Positions 1 through 13,588 of a stretch of 64,000 bases of DNA are shown in pieces. A program made the translations under genes and the position numbers. This DNA comes from Lamellibrachia columna. Its lineage: Eukaryota > Annelida > Polychaeta > Sabellida > Siboglinidae. The stretch's first letter is position 1. Every line of letters begins with the position of its first letter. The notes under the pieces were generated by a model. The model ran no database searches, was not told where the DNA came from, and saw nothing but the letters and a program-made list of their open reading frames with translations. The stretch spans positions 16,334,489 through 16,398,488 of the forward strand of contig OY759267.1 in assembly GCA_963662155.1 (NCBI GenBank), read 5' to 3'.

Positions 1-519
1 ACCTTCCTTTTTCCATCAGCAAGCTACATTGAATAACAACTTATGGTCAGGTACAAAAATCACAAAATTAACCCTGTATAGGGTGTTCCAACTGTCCCCA
101 TCCCACATAAACACCCTTCTTAGAAGTCATAGGGTAATGAGCCATGTCACCGCCACCAAGCGCTTCAACTCTACAAAGACATGCAACATACTTGAAGCTA
201 ATTCACCCGCCTTAATACACCCCCCTTCAAATAGCATGAGGCAATCATGTCTGTGAACATTTCACCAAAAAATAAGCCATTGAGAGGTGGTGTATTCTTA
301 CCAGAACATAATGGATGAAAAACACTCTGATGTTATCGCACCTACACATGACCTGGGATCAGTTTCACAAACAGGTACAAAGTTGATTGGATTGCCTGCA
401 CATTCCAGCATACAAACTTTCACTTTTTACACTGTTGCCGGCTGTTTTTTTACATACCTGGTGTACAAAACTATTTACCAAATAATTTATTATGTCAATG
501 CAAATTCTAAATTACCAGG

Positions 520-691
520 TACAGTTGAACCTCCTCGTTTAACGGTTACCTCGGTAACACAGCCACTTCACCATTATAATCACCCTGGACAGTCGCTAAT
601 TATTTCCATAATGTTCAGTAATGTATAGGATAATGTATATATTCGGGTCACTGGCCAGTGGGTGACCTTAATAGTTAGGTTCCACTGTGTA
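520..691. mobile_element. pogo/Tigger-like MITE, copy 1
   Basis: The element opens with TACAGTTGAACCTC and closes with AGGTTCCACTGT..TA, imperfect terminal inverted repeats of the Tc1/mariner (pogo/Tigger) type with TA flanks. The interior (GTCACTGGCCAGTGGGTGAC) has no coding capacity. A second copy lies at 56512-56703. Confidence 0.7.
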
Positions 692-1263
692 TTGAATAGA
701 GATGTGAGAATGCATGTTCATGAGTTCAACGATTTTTTTATTTTCATCTATGTGTAACCCGCACTTCAATTTGTCAATTTTGTTTTTAAACATATTCATT
801 CATTGGTAGTTGGGGTGGCCAATGTGTCAGTTGATTTTTTTTTTTTGCTCATAACATGCTAGGAAATATTGAACTGAATGTCGACACCACAAATAATCAC
901 CCGGCAGTAATATCATATTTCACCAATCCATCCTTGTGCTTCGATCTTCAACCAGCTTTATTCATTTGATGTGAACGCGGAACATAATATATAATCGTGT
1001 GGTTACTATGATTCCAGTTCACATCAGTATTATATATACCTAACTAAACCATGTCCTTAAACCAGCAAAATTAGTGCTAACATAGTTTATTGTGCCTTTG
1101 AACCTATAACGGAAACGGCCTGTGACCCTGACCTGGTGACCACACTGGCCAATCAAAATGATCGTAAACATGCCCTGCCACGTGTTTGTCAAATGGATGG
1201 CATAACCTGAAATCATAGACAACACGTTACAAATACAGATTCAAGGGCCAGTGTGGTGGCAAA

Positions 1264-1730
1264 TTAAGGGAATATGTCAATATTAGAAATGGCCATTATG
1301 TTTTGTCAACAATACATAAAATGCCAGTGAGAAACGTCACATTTCAAGCATGATACGTGCATATATTGACATTTCTATTATCACTAACAACCAGGAAATT
1401 ATGTTTAATTTACTACTTACTTAATTTAATTAGTTTATGTTAACCAAAATTTTCCTCAAAATGATCAGTGACACTGTCATACTTACATGTGTCATTTATT
1501 TATTTGGGGATTTTCTCAAAACGATATATAATTTGGGTTTTTTATTTCTTCACATTTACAAAACAAATTAAATCTTTTAACATAACCAAATAAATGAAAA
1601 AAAATTTTTTTTTATTAATCTGGAATATTATATAGCATTTTAACTACAATATGTGAATTTTTTAAATTTATTTTAATAATTCTACAGAAACTACTCAATT
1701 TAAGACAAGCATAAAATAGCCGCCCCAGTT
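1264..1730 (+). mobile_element. TTAA-flanked repeat family 2, copy 1 (internally deleted)
   Basis: The left end is TTAAGGGAATATGTCAATAT. The first 130 bp and several later blocks (around 1430-1475, 1530-1590 and 1620-1710) match, in reverse complement, the sequence at 11475-12148, with roughly 160 bp missing in the middle. The TTAA flank and RGGRACATGT-like end suggest piggyBac-type mobilisation. It has no long open frame. Confidence 0.6.
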
Positions 1731-1889
1731 ACCTCAATAGTCATGCTGCTAACATTTATACAATCTGTAAATGTGTTCCACTCTTTCATGGTCCTCTGTG
1801 GGAATGAGTTTCTAATATTTAATCGACACTGTTCCTTCACTAACATTACTTCATGTCCTCTAGTTCTTCTAATGAGAAAAATACTTTAA
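1700..1889 (-). mobile_element. LINE C-terminal fragment
   Basis: The minus strand encodes RRTRGHEVMLVKEQCRLNIR then NSFPQRTMKEWNTF, ending in a stop at 1700-1702. This is the conserved C-terminal block of many non-LTR reverse transcriptases (RGH-x-x-x-L, WN-x-L). Only about 60 codons remain. A related decayed copy is at 42830-43020. Confidence 0.7.
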
Positions 1890-4190
1890 TATCAATATTT
1901 ATAGCCACAAACATGCACGCACACACAGCCTCCCACAAATTTACGATACACACACACACAACATGCGTGTACACGCACAAGCACACAACACACACACACA
2001 CTCGCATGCACTTACGGATAATGCATGGTAGAAAAGGGTTAACAAGGAGATTTCCTGTCCTCTGAAACAAAGGTAGCTGAAAAACTATGAATAACACATG
2101 CTGTACCATAATCAGTCTAATGGAACACATATTTCTGTGAAATACAGTATCAGAGTAGTGTGATTATTTTGGTGAAAAAAGAGCTGAGTGAAGAAAGCCA
2201 ACATAATCAGTTTCAACCAGTTCCAACTATGTTGCTTATAACAATGTTTTGTTTCTACATACCCAAATAAATCCAAGATAAATGGCCCCACCCAAATGCA
2301 CCATTGGGTACAGCTGTAACTAGGGTATGATGGCTGCAGATATAACAGCTTACAAGAATGTTTTAATTATAAACAATATTAACTTGCATTAATAGTTTAG
2401 CCATTTATGTAAAATTTTTCTTTTAAAAATAATAGAAAATAAGATGTAACCATAACGTATCTCTGATTGTTCCATTTTGTCTGGTGCCATCTATAACAAT
2501 TTATGCAATGGCACAAACATTTAACAATATTATTATTGTCAAGCTACATTTTAAATTTGGCATAGAGTGCTGCACTATAAACATTTAAAACAATCTGAAT
2601 AATAATCATCCATTTATACAATTCCAACAGTGTTTGTCATGGACTAGATGCACTAGATGAATTCAATTACATTGTAAAATTTCATAACAATTTCTGTAGT
2701 AGGGAATGTTCCCTAAAGTTGTGTGCATGCGTGCATGCATGAGTGCACGCATGCGTACGTGTCATGATTCGTTTATTTAGGGGTCGTTTCTATTGGTCAT
2801 GATATGTACCCTAATGAAACACGAAGAACTAATGAAAGATGACATCAATTCCATTTACTTGTTTGACAAAATGATGTCATGTTGATGGCACAATGCAAGT
2901 CTATGTCAAGCTAAGCTTTAATATTTATTTGTTTTAAAGCTATTAAGGTAGATATTTTAAAGAATATTTTGGAAGAAATACTACTCAGCAGCATCATTAC
3001 GGGTTCAAGTAATCTCACCATGTCCAATTAGTTGGTGCCTGAAGGCTGGATTGGGACCAGTCATTAGTCTTGAGCCATGTATTGACCACAGCAGAACGCA
3101 ACACTTCAATATTTACACCTGAACAGCTCAACACAATTTGTCTATTGGCAGATTTTCAGTAATTATCACTATTAATCTGAGCACCTCAGGCTCAACCAAT
3201 TAATGGCCAATCGAAACCCAATTGTCACGATCAGTCAGCTAGAGTTACCTTTTGTTAGACATGCATGGCTGATTTCAGGAACTGTTACTCACACATGGCC
3301 GATTTCAAGAAGTATCCATTGTTCTATGATGGTGCAGTACTGCAATCTTCCAAGTCCTCTGGAGGCTAACATTCTGCAGATGCTGCTATCGCTATGCTTG
3401 CTCCTATTAGTATTCCTGCTTAAAAACACGTACTTCCAGGTTTTGTGCAGAAACCTGTTTGAAATACTCGCTGTGGGATTTGCTGCGTTTTATCACACTC
3501 ACAGACAGGTGCATTTTGCCATGATAATTATATTCTGTTTCGTGCTCAGGCTACGCCAAATCAGTCGCCAGTTTCCCAGTGAAAAGTCCTGACTAAGGAA
3601 CACTGCACAGTTGGGCTGACTAGGATTGGAATTAGGCTGAGAGGTTTTGGTTCTGTCATTTGTCATACTATCATTTGTAACCCTTTTGGAATATCCATAA
3701 CCATTGTGCCATTGTGTGTTTTAAACAATGGCTTTTAGTGTTTTATTTCAAGATAAAACTCTTGTGTCAAATTAATTAATAATATGGTGCTTTATGCCAG
3801 CCATATATCACAAAACACTAATGAAAAACATCTATAAACAACACACAGTCTTTAGTGCTGTCAGAACGTAATGCACACTAAATTCAATTAAGCAGAACAA
3901 ATGCTATTAGTTGTCTAGGCAGAATCAATGCATCCACATTTGATCATGATTATGCACCTCTTAGACAAACATCACTGATTTAATGTTGTTGTCTCGTTGT
4001 GGTGAGAGTTTAATGGCCACCAGCATGCAACATCCATGTGGACATTGTTCTCACTGAATCAGGAATCTTGCAGTGTGTTTTTTTAAAGAATACGTTTATT
4101 TGTTTCGTTGCGAGGTTTCATATTGCACTTAGAATGTAAGTACATATAAATAAATGAATAAAATTAGGCCCCAACCTGTATATTGATTAC
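1890..4190. other. No gene seen
   Basis: AT-rich unique sequence with a short CA/CACG-rich run near 1915-2010 and an alternating GCATGC/GTGC run at 2722-2760. Frames up to 129 codons (3203-3592) lack family features. Confidence 0.6.
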
Positions 4191-4192
4191 TG

Positions 4193-4456
<264 letters not shown>

Positions 4457-4459
4457 TAT

Positions 4460-7400
4460 AAAAATAATGCACCATCATAGAAATATATATAAGGCATTTA
4501 TACAATAAAAAATTTAATATAAAATTGTGACTACCACTTGGTTACATACAAGTAAATCACACAAATAATGATCAAATTCCTGATGAGTTATACTGCTCAA
4601 AGAAATATGCCAAACTTAAAAGTAGAAAGGTTTTTGAAAACTCCTAATTAAACATTGCAATAACTAATAGTGAAAAATACTTTTGTTGCGGTTACCAAGT
4701 TAATTCCAAATATATCCCTAATGTAATATCTCATTTATGTAAAGAAATACCAGTGTACACATACTACGCTAGTTTAATGTCACTGATGCAGGAAACATGT
4801 TTATTTCAATCACAAATATTTTCATTTATGTTATTCAAACATTGCCTACCTCCAAATATCACTGTGACCTGGAAAAAGCCATGACTTAACACCAAAATCT
4901 GTTAAATATATACAAAAAAATCAGTATCAACTACTTCTGTGCAGGAAGACATATTTTTCATATGGACTGATCCACAAATGATACTTTGTCTTTAAATGCA
5001 TCAAGATGACTCATCTGCCAAAAAAGTTATTAATGTGACCATATATAGAGACATCTACATACATGAACAATCAATTTACTTCTCATGCCAACAATGGTGC
5101 ATTCGTTCGCACAATAACTCGGCATGCAACAGCATTATAATTCCTCTGATAAATCAAGTGCCATGGCATAAGCGCATGAGTTTAGCGAACTTAAGCAGAG
5201 TGCAGTGTTCCGTATTCAACCCACATCCATCTAAATGATTTCACAAAGCAGCTAATGGCAAAATTATTAAACAAGTATTAAAAACTTTCCTCCTTTGTGA
5301 CATCAGTGCATCATGTGCCGACAGAGGCACCATTTGTAACAATGGCAGGTGATTTACATAATTACTTCCTTTTTAAATGTGCTTAGGAGAGGCTTTGTGT
5401 GCATGAAAAATAAATTTTTATCTTTATTATAATTTAGATATATAATAATACTATATTGCATTGTAGGTCACACAAAATACACTATATTATTATTAAACTA
5501 TTTCATGATACCATGAAAAAAGAACACACCTCAGCTTCACCGAGTTCTGTAGGAACACAGAATAGCCACTGTGTAGTATGTGTGCTATATCAATAAACCA
5601 TTCATCATATCAATCAATAAGGAACAGAATCTGATGATCCCAAGTGGATATTTAATTTTGCGGTTCATTTCTGCCAACAAAACATCCCCGCAGGAGACAA
5701 ATGGCTGATCGTAATCATGATTACTTCATACAATATCCACCTATAACGGAAACAATAATCTCATTATCAATGCCTGACAACACAGCTCCTGCTTCTGTGG
5801 TCAACTAAGCCAGATGTCCACTGAATTTTACCCCACAGGCCGAGGTGTTGGTCAGAATTGGACAAAGACTGGTCAGTTAGAGAGTCAATTCGCTGGAGTG
5901 GACATTTCATCTGGTCATTGTGGACAATTTATAGGATTATCTTTAAGTGGTCTCCAGGGATGTAGGCTTCATGGTTCCTTGCAGACATTTGGCCATTGCC
6001 ATAAATATTATTAATTACCACTGAACCTAGGACACTGTCAGTAGTAACACTCACACAGTGAGTCAGCAAATAACAGCTAAACTGACCATCTGCCACCAGT
6101 AGTATAAACATTAGCCAGTCAGTAACATTATAACAATAAGATAAGATATAATCAGTTCAGTGACTAGAGTGAGAATTGCCCAGATCAGATCACCACAGCT
6201 GCTATGACCACTGTATTGGTTTTGGTTGAAATCTGTACAAAGCTGTATAATTAATTTTTCATTGGTTAATCTGCCTACAGCATTTTTATTCCGATCAAGA
6301 ATCACCATCTTTCAGGCTGTTTCAACCGACCGACCAATTTTTGTGTTAAAGAAAATCCATAAACCAACTAATAAAACATATTTTGCCAATGTTGTTTCTC
6401 ATTTACCAGATTATTATAACTATTAAGTAGTAGGCACCATGGAACCTAACATTTTATAAGAGAGGCGCAACAGTGTAGTGGTTGTGAGTTCAAGACCTGG
6501 ACCAGACATGGGTATGTTTGGTGTAAAAATCTGGCTCTCAACATTGGGGATTGTGTATCTCTCGTGACTCGGATGATCAAGTTAATGTCGGTCCCATCTC
6601 ATTTAATTGGGGATGTAAAAGAACCACCGAGGTCGACATGCACCTTGGCAGTGACCACCTTCAATGGCAGTATATAAGGGCCGGCTTGGCGATAATGTTT
6701 TGTAAAAGGCTGACTAGTTGAATGTGACCTCAAAACACCTACAATTGTAATAACCACAACATACAAACTAGTCAATTAACAGAACATTGCTGAGTGCTGG
6801 AAACAACTAGAACTGGAATATAAGTTACATACGAACCATGTTTGTGAATGAATGTTGCACTGCTGTATTAACCAAACAGTTTACAACAATGGCCAGTTGG
6901 CCACCATCAGCATTCAGGTAACATTAAAACACAAACTAGCCACACTTGCAGCAGTCAATATCACACACAAACAATGAATAGAGATGCTGGACAAGCTGTG
7001 ATCTAAAACTCATGCAACTAGCTCGTGTAAACACCAATTTATCACCGTTCTCCCCAATCTTTTTGTATAATGCTAGAGTGAGCCGGAGTATCATCCACAA
7101 ACAAATTTATCACATCTCCCTTTTATGTATTTTCTGCCCTGACAAAAGCCAAGGAGCAAGCCTGCTGAACCATAAACAATCAGGTAATGTCTGCATTCAG
7201 CAATGTGCAAAATCTTATTGCTGCTTAAAAATTTCCATCAAATGTGCTTAAATGGAACAGCTGAGACAATATGGCGGACCAGTTGCAACACTTTCTCATG
7301 GTATGTTTTACTTTGTAAGCAGCTGGGGTCAGATCGTTATTTTTTACTTCCACGTTGATGTTAGACAAATAAAGTGTCACTGATTTTTAGATGGTAACAG

Positions 7401-9315
7401 CACTTTTAGGTTTAAATTCTAGTTGCTGGTTGGTAGCATATGCACATGTCAGTGGTGGAAGGTTCCTGGGGTACAAGGACACCATCTGGTTGGCTTGCGC
7501 TACAAATGATGGGGAGTGTCCTCCGTGTGGATTTTCTCAAAAACAGAATTGTACGATTTTACGTTAACACTACAACAGGTCGATGACGAGGCAAAAAAGA
7601 AGCGTAATTTTTTTTAAACAGAATCATAATTATGCACAGTGTGGAATTGGCCCGACTCACATTTGGCATTGGTGCACAATTGAGAGTAGGACATTCACGC
7701 ACAATCGTCGCACATATGCATCACTTTACAGACACACAGTATTGCATATATCACTACTGCTATAAAGAAAACGTCTAAACATAACTCTTCAGTTTTTCCG
7801 CACAATGCTGATACGAATGGGGGACACTGGGAACAAATACTCAGTGTCCTGGAGGACATTCCCATCACATACAACCACCACTCAGTGTTTCAGCGAGACC
7901 AAGAGAAACCACAGTTCCCTGTTATTACACACTAGAAGAACCCGCCCAATAGGGTGACCTGTCAAAATTGAAATAGACAGGTACTCCACAATAACACTGT
8001 GATGCATGATAGATCATTATCCACACAGAAATGCAGTTTAAATAACAAACGAAAAGCATTTCTGGATCATCTTGATAAACCAACGAATGATTAAAAATAA
8101 ATTAGGAAATAAAATGGATAAAATGTTGTGATACTAATCAAGTGCTATGAAGCCATGTCAAGGCAGGTTCAGACATATTTTTAAATGGGAAAAACCTAAA
8201 TGTGTACACTAAACTGTCATTGTGACACACAATGGAGAGTTGGAGTCACTGCAGAGAGAAAGACATTTATGATTGTTGGTTCTACCGTGTTATTGGTAAA
8301 CAGTGGTTACATGGCAGATCCATCATTACAAGGAATGTTTGATTAGACTTGCCAAGTGCTGACGGACTCAGACAGAAAGGTCCAGTCCTAGTTGTCAATC
8401 ACAATTCACCCAAGTTATACAATATTTAATGCTTAAATCACTAATTGAAGAATGCAAGATATATGGTAAGCTTCAGTAGCAATTCTTGTGTGTTTGGTTC
8501 CTAGAACAACACTGGAATAGGTTGTTAAACAAATTCATGATCCCATTCTTCTGAGAAGTTCATATAATGTATAAGATCAGCTCAAAATAAATATCATAAA
8601 ATGCTGGACTAAACAAAATTGCTTGATTATGTCAGCTAATGGTCCTGCATGCTTTTTAAACATTAGGCACTGCTCACAAAACTACAATGCATCTAAGTGG
8701 ATTGGGGAGCAGGCATGGCTCCCATGAAAAATATACAGTACCCTCTTGCTGCTGCGGTGCCCTTTGCAGGTTGTGATGTACCCACTGCACAAACCAAGAA
8801 ATTTAAAATTAGTCCTCAGAATGCATTTCTGAGGTCTAAGTTTATAGACTTCTGGATATCCAGAAGGGGGGCTAGAGGGCTACCCCCTCCTGCACACTTT
8901 GGAACTTGTGGTCCATAGTGCTGCTACTCATATGCCTGCTGCTCAGCGTCTTGCATTAAATACAACATAATAGGCCCCATAAATGTCTACCCTCAGCTAC
9001 AGAGAAGGCTAAAGCTGTTTATCATCCCAAACTGGTTTACTGACCAGAATGTACATTTGATATATTTTATACTAACGTCCTGTAGACATGATTGGTTATT
9101 TGATAGAAAGCCATCTCTACATAATAATGTAGTATGATAGAATAACTACACAGTCAACTTACTTTAATAATGATAATATATAAAAAAAACTTCTATTGTG
9201 CTAAAATCCTCGGAAGACCCAAGCTCGGCAGCACACCAAAACAAAAGTGGTTAAGCAGTTCATAATGGTTAAGCAGATCATAATGGTTAAGCAGTTCCAG
9301 TTGTAAACAGTTGGA
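4460..9315. other. No gene seen apart from a possible SINE
   Basis: Unique AT-rich DNA with only short frames and no convincing splice-bounded coding exons. A 19-bp unit (TGGTTAAGCAG...) is repeated three times at 9249-9299. Confidence 0.6.
6450..6730 (+). mobile_element. Possible tRNA-derived SINE
   Basis: The head GCGCAACAGTGTAGTGGTTG and B-box-like GAGTTCAAGACC resemble a tRNA promoter, followed by about 200 bp of less AT-rich body. No second copy was found in this window, so the call is tentative. Confidence 0.35.
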
Positions 9316-9319
9316 TTGG

Positions 9320-9985
9320 TAGGCTGGGGAGCTATGGAGGATAAGCAAGTTGAAACAGGTGGGTTTTCAGTTTACGGTGAAATGTTGCTATATTCCCTAC
9401 AGGACTTAACACTAACAGCAAGTTCCACACAGTCGGTGCAGCAACTGAAAAACCTCTAGTTGTCTTAACACTGGGAACAAAAAGTAGATTAGAATTAGAT
9501 GATCGAAGCTGTCTGGGTTGTCTCGCAGGAATGAGCAGTGAATGTAAATATGCTGGTTGCTTGGATGAAAGTGCTTGATAGGTAATTGTACAGAGCTTAA
9601 AAATAATGCGATATCGGACACGGAGCCAATTCAATGATTTAAGAAGTGGTAATGAGTGAGAGAAACGAATAGACTGGGTAACTACCCTTGACAAACAATT
9701 TTGCACACGTTGAATTTTCAAGGTGTCCTTGATCATCTAATTTTAATCTATATTATTATAAAGGGAATTGAATAATCAAGTCTATGCTAACAAGAGCAGT
9801 TGCAATAGTTCTGGCGACAGCAAAAGACATACCGGCGAATACGACAAAGGTCACGAATATGATAAAAGCAGCAACTACAAGTTTGTGAAACATGCTGTCT
9901 AAAATAAAAATTATTATCAAAGGCGACTCCTAAATTCTGTGCTGAGACGGCCAGTGTGAAATTCTTGCTCAGCATAGGTGTTGGG
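9320..9985 (-). mobile_element. 5'-truncated LINE, reverse-transcriptase C terminus
   Basis: The minus strand encodes KIQRVQNCLSRVVTQSIRFS, LPLLKSLNWLRVRYRIIFKL and TITYQALSSKQPAYLHSLLI, ending with WNLLLVLSP...FHRKLKTHLFQLAYPP. Upstream, after a frame break, come NLGVAFDNNF and FYHIRDLCRIRR. This block is common to vertebrate and invertebrate L2/CR1-like elements. Frameshifts and stops make it a relic. Confidence 0.85.
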
Positions 9986-10419
9986 AAAAAACAATCAAGC
10001 TATTTTTGTGTATCAGTAATAAGAAACTCTTTATGGTATCCGTAGTCACAGTGAAGTTGTGAAAGTAGGTTGTAAAAAAGTTATATTTCATGAAGTAACA
10101 ACACTGAAATGGCGAAATAGTGGGTCGTGGATGTTATTAGTTAGATGACATCTTGACTCGAGACTTGACAATATGATATCATGACTATTTATCTCGATAA
10201 CATTCACAATAGCTTGACTTTACAAAACCGATTGGCTTAAACAATTAATGAGAGGGCAGAAGATTCTGCAAGTAAAGATTAAGCTTTAAATTAAATGGTG
10301 ATAACAGAGCTTGTTCAGAGGAATTGTCACTAAAACATTATACCACTGTGTGAAACATTAATAGCATGTATGATGATACACATTGTGAGGAAGAAAAAAA
10401 TTCCTATCTACTAGTCTAG

Positions 10420-10720
10420 GGGCCATGGTCAGGCCCAGCCCGCAGACGTGCGCGGGTGCTGGCACTGCTGCACCGCCACCGAGCGTGGACGGCGGGAATG
10501 CCCTCTGTGGTCATATTAGGCATATGACAAATGAACACGAACAAATCACTCCGCCAATTATCATGCCATACTTACCTACGTTGACCGGTACTGTTACAGT
10601 GCACTTGTAGCAACCGTAATTAACAGGTTATCGGATTTATCAGATCGGCAAACCTCTAACGACCCCAACTAGCCATGATTGACAACTGAATTGATATACG
10701 CATGCTCAGTTGTGACATTT
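10420..10720 (-). promoter_or_regulatory. Possible 5' exon and promoter of an unseen minus-strand gene
   Basis: This is one of few GC- and CpG-bearing stretches of the left third. On the minus strand it contains a consensus donor CAACGTAG|GTAAGT at 10571-10578, preceded by non-repetitive sequence with CpGs and, further upstream (10735-10760), a CCACGCCC GC-box-like motif. No protein is encoded with confidence; a 61-codon plus-strand frame (10425-10610) has no recognisable family. The rest of the gene would lie to the left. Confidence 0.25.
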
Positions 10721-11163
10721 CCGGTAGTTCTCATTCTGCGAACCACGCCCCTTTGTTTACATTTCTTCCAACTGGTTAACGATTCATTCGTTCCGCATTT
10801 ACTCTAGCAAATTTGTTTTGGATGCATGTGTCTAATATATGGTGTTGAAATGTGTATGTACAAACCCAGGAAATATATTGTTTTGGACACACCCTTTTTA
10901 TACTTTATAACATGCTGCCACCTGGAGACCATTATGTCAATTATGACAGCCAACTACCGAGTAGTATTGCGCAAACGTCACAACTGTGAGCCTCCACAGC
11001 GGCATCATTTGACGATTTAGTGGCAGCTGGAGAAACAAAGCCACAACTTCACTACCTGCTTCCCTCTTGGTATAGTATAAAATAGATAAAAGTTACCATA
11101 GCAAGCTTTGGCATTGTGGATTCGAAAAGAAAGTGATGCCACCTACTGTGTGATGTACGTCAT

Positions 11164-11510
11164 AGGTCTTTTTTGTTTCCCAGATGGCGCCACAAAATAT
11201 CGGCACAATCAAAAGAACGTTGACAAATTGCGGCAAAAACAGTTATGAGAACAATGTAATTATTAATAAATTATAGCTGTGTACGGTTGTGGGCAATGTG
11301 TCCACAAGTTAAGGTAGCGACGGGGGGGGGAGGATATTATAAGCGTAATAGCACAGGTCTTTTTTGTTTCCCGGATGGCGCCACAAAATATCGGCACGAT
11401 CAAAAGAACGTTGACAAATCGCGGCAAAAACAGTCGAGAGAACATTATTAATAAATTATTGCTGTATACGGTTGTATGCAAAGTGGGGTGGCGATTATAT
11501 GCGTGTCTTG
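11164..11510. repeat. 191-bp tandem duplication
   Basis: A segment starting AGGTCTTTTTTGTTTCCCRG at 11164 recurs at 11355, with over 90% agreement across the first 85 bp (GATGGCGCCACAAAATATCG...) and lower further on. The offset is 191 bp. The second unit runs into the family 2 element. No coding potential is seen. Confidence 0.85.
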
Positions 11511-12148
11511 AATTGAATAGTTTCAGTAGAAGTTTTTAAGATAAATTAACAATTTATTGTAGATTGTAGTTGAAATACTATACAATATATTCCAGATTAA
11601 CACAATTTGGAGTTTATCAATTATTTGGTTATGTTACAAGATTGTTAAAATAGTTTTGTAAATGTGAAAAAAATAGCCACACAATGCAAGATTATATTGT
11701 TTTAAGAAAGTCCTCTAAGAAATAAATTACATACATATAAGTTAAGTATAAGTAACTTAAAGTTATCAGTGACAGTGTCACTGATAACTTTAAGGGAGAT
11801 TTTGGTTAACATAAACGAATTACGTCTGCTACACCACCGTGAATGAATAAAGCAAAAGTTGAACGACAGCCTAAAGTGGCAGTGTATTTTTGACACAAAC
11901 CCTCCACCAATCGTAATTCCAACCAAAAAGTTGCCTACATGTAAGACGCGTTCAGATTCGCAGCTTAGTAAGTGTTGTAGTTTTTCTAAAAAAAGTAAAT
12001 TAAGCATAATTTCCTCGTTGGTAGTGATAATAGAAATGTCAATAGACTCGCGTATCATGCTTGAAATGTGACGTTTTTCACTGGCGTTTTACGCATTGTT
12101 GACCAGACATAACGGATATTGCTAATATTGACATGTCCCCTTAATTTG
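11475..12148 (-). mobile_element. TTAA-flanked repeat family 2, copy 2
   Basis: In reverse complement this copy starts TTAAGGGGACATGTCAATAT at 12148 and shares long blocks with 1264-1730. It retains a middle section lost from copy 1 and a 118-codon frame (11702-12058) of no recognised family, considered non-genic. A perfect 19-bp-arm palindrome lies at 11756-11794. It sits about 2 kb downstream of the TEPP stop. Confidence 0.6.
11756..11794. repeat. Perfect palindrome, 19-bp arms
   Basis: CTTAAAGTTATCAGTGACA is followed by one G and then its exact reverse complement. It lies within the family 2 TTAA element, and the other copy of that element has only half of it (GATCAGTGACACTGTCA). Confidence 0.9.
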
Positions 12149-12640
12149 ACGCCACAATGGCGTCTGATAGAGATCGCACCTCTACACTAGACGGATGAAA
12201 TTCAAATCCAGCGCACTCAGATCCGGGAAGTATATTTGAAACTCCTTCAGTGTGGAATCAATGTTTCCATGTCCCTTTCTTCATGCTGAAGCGCCGCGCT
12301 TAGGTGTTCAAACATGTTTAAGTGTCCTTCTTTGATTTTGTCGTCCCACCAGCTCTAGCTTCGTGATGAATGCTTGTACGTTGTACACAAAATCAACCAC
12401 CATGGTGAACCGGCCTTGGAGTGACGTGTTAAGCGAATTCAGTTGGAAACCGATGTTGTTCAAGCATGCCAGCTTCAACAGCTACCTTTGTCCGTGAGAT
12501 TTTCGACGAAGTTTCGAGACTGCTCCTTGCCGACGCGGTCAAAGAATGCGGTGATCTCATCTTTCTGCGACATCACATACCCCACGGGAACCAAAGGACT
12601 TCGGTGTGGAAGAGCAGAGCCTCTTGGTCCGCACAAGAGA
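12130..12640 (-). mobile_element. Decayed hAT transposase fragment (ZBED5/GTF2IRD2-like)
   Basis: The minus strand, through several frameshifts, contains LNSLNTSLQGRFTMVVDFVY, NVQAFITKLELVGRQNQRRT and STLKEFQIYFPDLSALDLNF. These follow the order LN-LN--LQG...V-AF--KL-LW--Q...F--RFPD in hAT-type transposases domesticated in vertebrates as ZBED5 and GTF2IRD2. No intact frame remains. A (GA)n array abuts its 5' side. Confidence 0.7.
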
Positions 12641-12721
12641 GAAAGAGCCTGCATGGTATCCCTGGGGGGGTACTGCCATACCAAAGCGGTGGGGGTGTGC
12701 CGCCAGAGCCCCACGGAGCAC

Positions 12722-12728
12722 ATGGAGA

Positions 12729-12787
<59 letters not shown>

Positions 12788-12851
12788 AGGGAGGGAGAGG
12801 GAGAGGGAGAGGGAGAGGGAGAGGGAGAGGGAGATGGAGAGAGAGAGAATG
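12722..12851. repeat. (GA)n followed by (GGGAGA)n array
   Basis: Dinucleotide GA from 12722 to about 12780 passes into GGGAGG and GGGAGA units. It borders the hAT relic. Reading frames through it (EREREREG) are spurious. Confidence 0.96.
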
Positions 12852-13208
12852 TATGGTCACCAAGAGAGAATTATTGAACAATTTATCTAATATCTATAAG
12901 TGTAAGGTAAGCCCGGGCGGAACGTTTTCATTGGGAAATTTCTTCTTCGATGAAAGAGAGAATTATCAGGTTTAATTGATGCACAAAGAGAGAAAATTTA
13001 CATTTTTTCTTCGGACAGAGAGAGAAAAATTGCCAAAAAACAGGGGCATTTGCGCGGCACATACATGTATACCTTAGTATAGGGAGTACCCCCCACAAGG
13101 CATGGTATTGAGGGCGTTGGACTTAATGACGTTTATTAGTTAGGCACTAATCGTTGAAACGAGGCGAAATCGTCGTAACTTACGAATAATTAACAATAAG
13201 CACGTACG

Positions 13209-13233
13209 CACGTGCGCGCGCGCGCACGCACAC
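13209..13233. repeat. Alternating purine-pyrimidine tract (Z-DNA-prone)
   Basis: CACGTGCGCGCGCGCGCACG lies in a CG/CA alternating run 300 bp below the TEPP polyadenylation signals. Non-coding. Confidence 0.6.
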
Positions 13234-13539
13234 CTGTTGTGCAAATTTATACAAGTAACGTTACGTAGTTTTGTCATATCTACGGAGAAATATCAAAGAA
13301 CGCAAGTGTAACGTTGGTTTGCAGCTGTTTAATTTGCATTAAATACCACCGACACATAGAAACACACGTGGGTAAAACACGAAAAAAATAACTGGCGGCA
13401 ATATTATAGTATAATACTGTAACCTTTGATACGATATCGAAGTAATACTGATTTGGTGAATACCTTGTGATGAAGTAATGCAGACCACTGAGTGGCGACA
13501 AACAGGTAAATATAGAAACTATATTTTTTATAATCTAGA

Positions 13540-13588
13540 TTTATTTTATATTATTTTAAACTAATTAAACATTGCATTAAAGTTTATT
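13540..13588 (-). terminator. Candidate TEPP/SPMIP8 polyadenylation signals
   Basis: AATAAA occurs on the minus strand at 13583-13588 and again at 13540-13545, about 340 and 385 nt below the exon 7 stop. Which one is used cannot be told from sequence. Confidence 0.35.

Noticed and set aside
11702..12058. 118-codon minus-strand frame
   Set aside because: It lies wholly within the TTAA repeat copy, no family is recognised, and the other copy has lost the region.
12443..12975. Overlapping 80-169 codon frames rich in Glu-Arg or Ser-Leu
   Set aside because: They run through the (GA)n array, and the non-repeat half is antisense to a decayed hAT transposase.
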